From: Parachitinimonas caeni
Lineage (GTDB): Bacteria; Pseudomonadota; Gammaproteobacteria; Burkholderiales; Chitinimonadaceae
DNA: 64,000 bases
NCBI RefSeq assembly: GCF_030129945.1
Contig: NZ_JARRAF010000005.1
Location: 1 to 64,000 of the forward strand
Reading direction: 5' to 3'
The position numbers and the translations under genes are program-made. The notes beneath the pieces were generated by a model. It saw only the letters and a list, made by a program, of their open reading frames with translations. It was not told the origin of the DNA and did not search any database. Position 1 is the stretch's first letter. Each line of letters starts with the position of its first letter. This document shows, in pieces, positions 63,219-64,000 of this stretch.

Positions 63219-63991
63219 GCATGAGCATGCTTCTGCTGGCCAAACTGCTTACTTCACCATTGCTCATCGGTGCCGCCAGCCTGGCTGGTAAACGCTGGGG
63301 ACCAAATGTGGCGGGGGTGCTGGGCGGATTACCACTGGTCGCGGGCCCGATCGTACTGGTGCTCTGGCTGTCGCATGGGCCGGTTTACGTTACCCAGCTT
63401 GCCCTGGCGGCCCCGGTTGGTGTCTGGGCGAATGTCGCCTATATGCTGATCATGGCCTGGGCCAGTCAGCGCCTTGCCTGGTGGGGGGCTTTGCTGCTGG
63501 CCTGGACCAGCTATGTCATGGTGGCGCTGCTACTCCATGCGGTGGGCGTTGCCGATAACATCTGGCTGGGTTTGGCGGTTCTGCCGGGGCTGTGGCTGGC
63601 TGCTACACGCTGGCTGCCTCGGCCCGAAGCGCCGCCGCAAGTTGTGGCTTTGCCCCGGAGTGAACTGCTCACCCGCATGCTGGCCGCTGCCGGGCTGGTG
63701 ACCTTGTTGACCACTGTATCTCCCTTGCTAGGTCCGACGCTGACCGGGATTTTTACCGGGGCGCCTGTGGCGGGTACCGTGATTCCTGCATTTACCTTTG
63801 CGCGTTCTGGCCGCAATGCCTTGTTGCTGGTGCTACGCGGCTTTCTGACAGGTCTGATGGGACTGACAGTGTTTTTTCTGGCGCTGGGCTGGGGCGTACC
63901 GTTATTAGGTTTTTGGGGAACCCTGTTGGCCGCTTTGGCTGGCGTGCTGGTCGGGCTGGCTGCCTCTGAAATCGTCAGGAGAACTTTATGA
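63215..63991 (+). CDS. Polytopic membrane protein of unknown function
   Basis: A 258-residue protein with about seven to eight membrane helices (MLLLAKLLTSPLLIGAASLA; VLGGLPLVAGPIVLVLWLSH; NALLLVLRGFLTGLMGLTVF). Its GGLPLVAGPI and TGIFTGAPVAGTVIPAFTFA blocks look like a duplicated half. No function assigned. Coupled to mutL by ATGA. Confidence 0.7.
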   Translation: MSMSMLLLAKLLTSPLLIGAASLAGKRWGPNVAGVLGGLPLVAGPIVLVLWLSHGPVYVTQLALAAPVGVWANVAYMLIMAWASQRLAWWGALLLAWTSYVMVALLLHAVGVADNIWLGLAVLPGLWLAATRWLPRPEAPPQVVALPRSELLTRMLAAAGLVTLLTTVSPLLGPTLTGIFTGAPVAGTVIPAFTFARSGRNALLLVLRGFLTGLMGLTVFFLALGWGVPLLGFWGTLLAALAGVLVGLAASEIVRRTL

Positions 63992-64000
63992 GCACGACCC
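63988..64000 (+). CDS. Start of a downstream gene cut by the window edge
   Basis: ATG 63988 overlaps the previous stop (ATGA) and has AGGAGA 6 bases upstream. Only four codons (MSTT) are visible. In many proteobacteria miaA follows mutL; identity cannot be told here. Confidence 0.45.

Overview
The window is typical betaproteobacterial chromosome (moderately high GC, dense operons with ATGA-type overlaps, housekeeping genes such as ubiH/ubiI, purB, murI, queG, tsaE, amiC, mutL). The gene families and order suggest a Neisseriales-like or related betaproteobacterium; the genus cannot be read from the sequence alone. No rRNA, tRNA or CRISPR array was seen.

Bases 1-1700 are a graveyard of broken insertion sequences (an IS5-family transposase tail, then IS3-family orfA/orfB debris with frameshifts, stops and an internal deletion). 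They abut bases 1729-26142, a nearly complete type III secretion system (T3SS) of the Ysc/Psc lineage. On the minus strand are sctD-sctE-sctF (sorting platform/MS ring outer ring, needle chaperone, needle) and sctW-sycN-sctX-sctY-sctV, in the same order as yopN/tyeA-sycN-yscX-yscY-yscV of Yersinia but with TyeA fused into SctW. On the plus strand are a translocon block (tip paralogue 1, an LcrG-like small protein, tip paralogue 2, SycD-like chaperone, SctE/YopB-type and SctB/YopD-type translocators, second SycD-like chaperone) and a tightly overlapped export block sctG-I-J-K-L-N-O-P-Q-R-S-T-U-chaperone-C. (The name SctE is used in the literature for the large translocator; I call the small YscE-like needle co-chaperone 'YscE-like'.) A STAS-domain anti-sigma-antagonist-like gene sits between sctD and sctV. 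No AraC-type activator and no obvious effector with its own chaperone lies inside the island.

Bases 26160-41690 are ordinary: a large acyl-CoA dehydrogenase, an efflux module (HlyD-like adaptor, ABC ATPase, an 84-residue small protein, two FtsX/MacB-type permeases) running straight into glycogen synthase glgA, a SirB2-like membrane protein, the pepP-ubiH-ubiI-like ubiquinone operon, a DsbC-like thiol oxidoreductase, a TonB-C-like protein and a PlsC-type acyltransferase. Bases 41691-43600 look accessory: an AT-richer spacer, a putative GH-N nuclease-like protein and a secreted protein of unknown function meeting at a strong bidirectional terminator.

Bases 43680-64000 hold a LytS/LytR-type two-component pair, an ArnT-like glycosyltransferase with a DUF3025 protein, aceK, a chemoreceptor, a DUF945 protein, purB, a lipoprotein, murI, queG/tsaE (divergent, sharing one ATGCAT), amiC (Tat signal), a CheY-like regulator, mutL, a membrane protein and the first bases of another gene. 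Scattered through the right half is a family of non-coding, palindrome-rich, MITE-like repeats (two full copies, at 50711-51089 and 56653-56921, plus fragments), whose TA-flanked ends supply the stop codons of aceK and murI.
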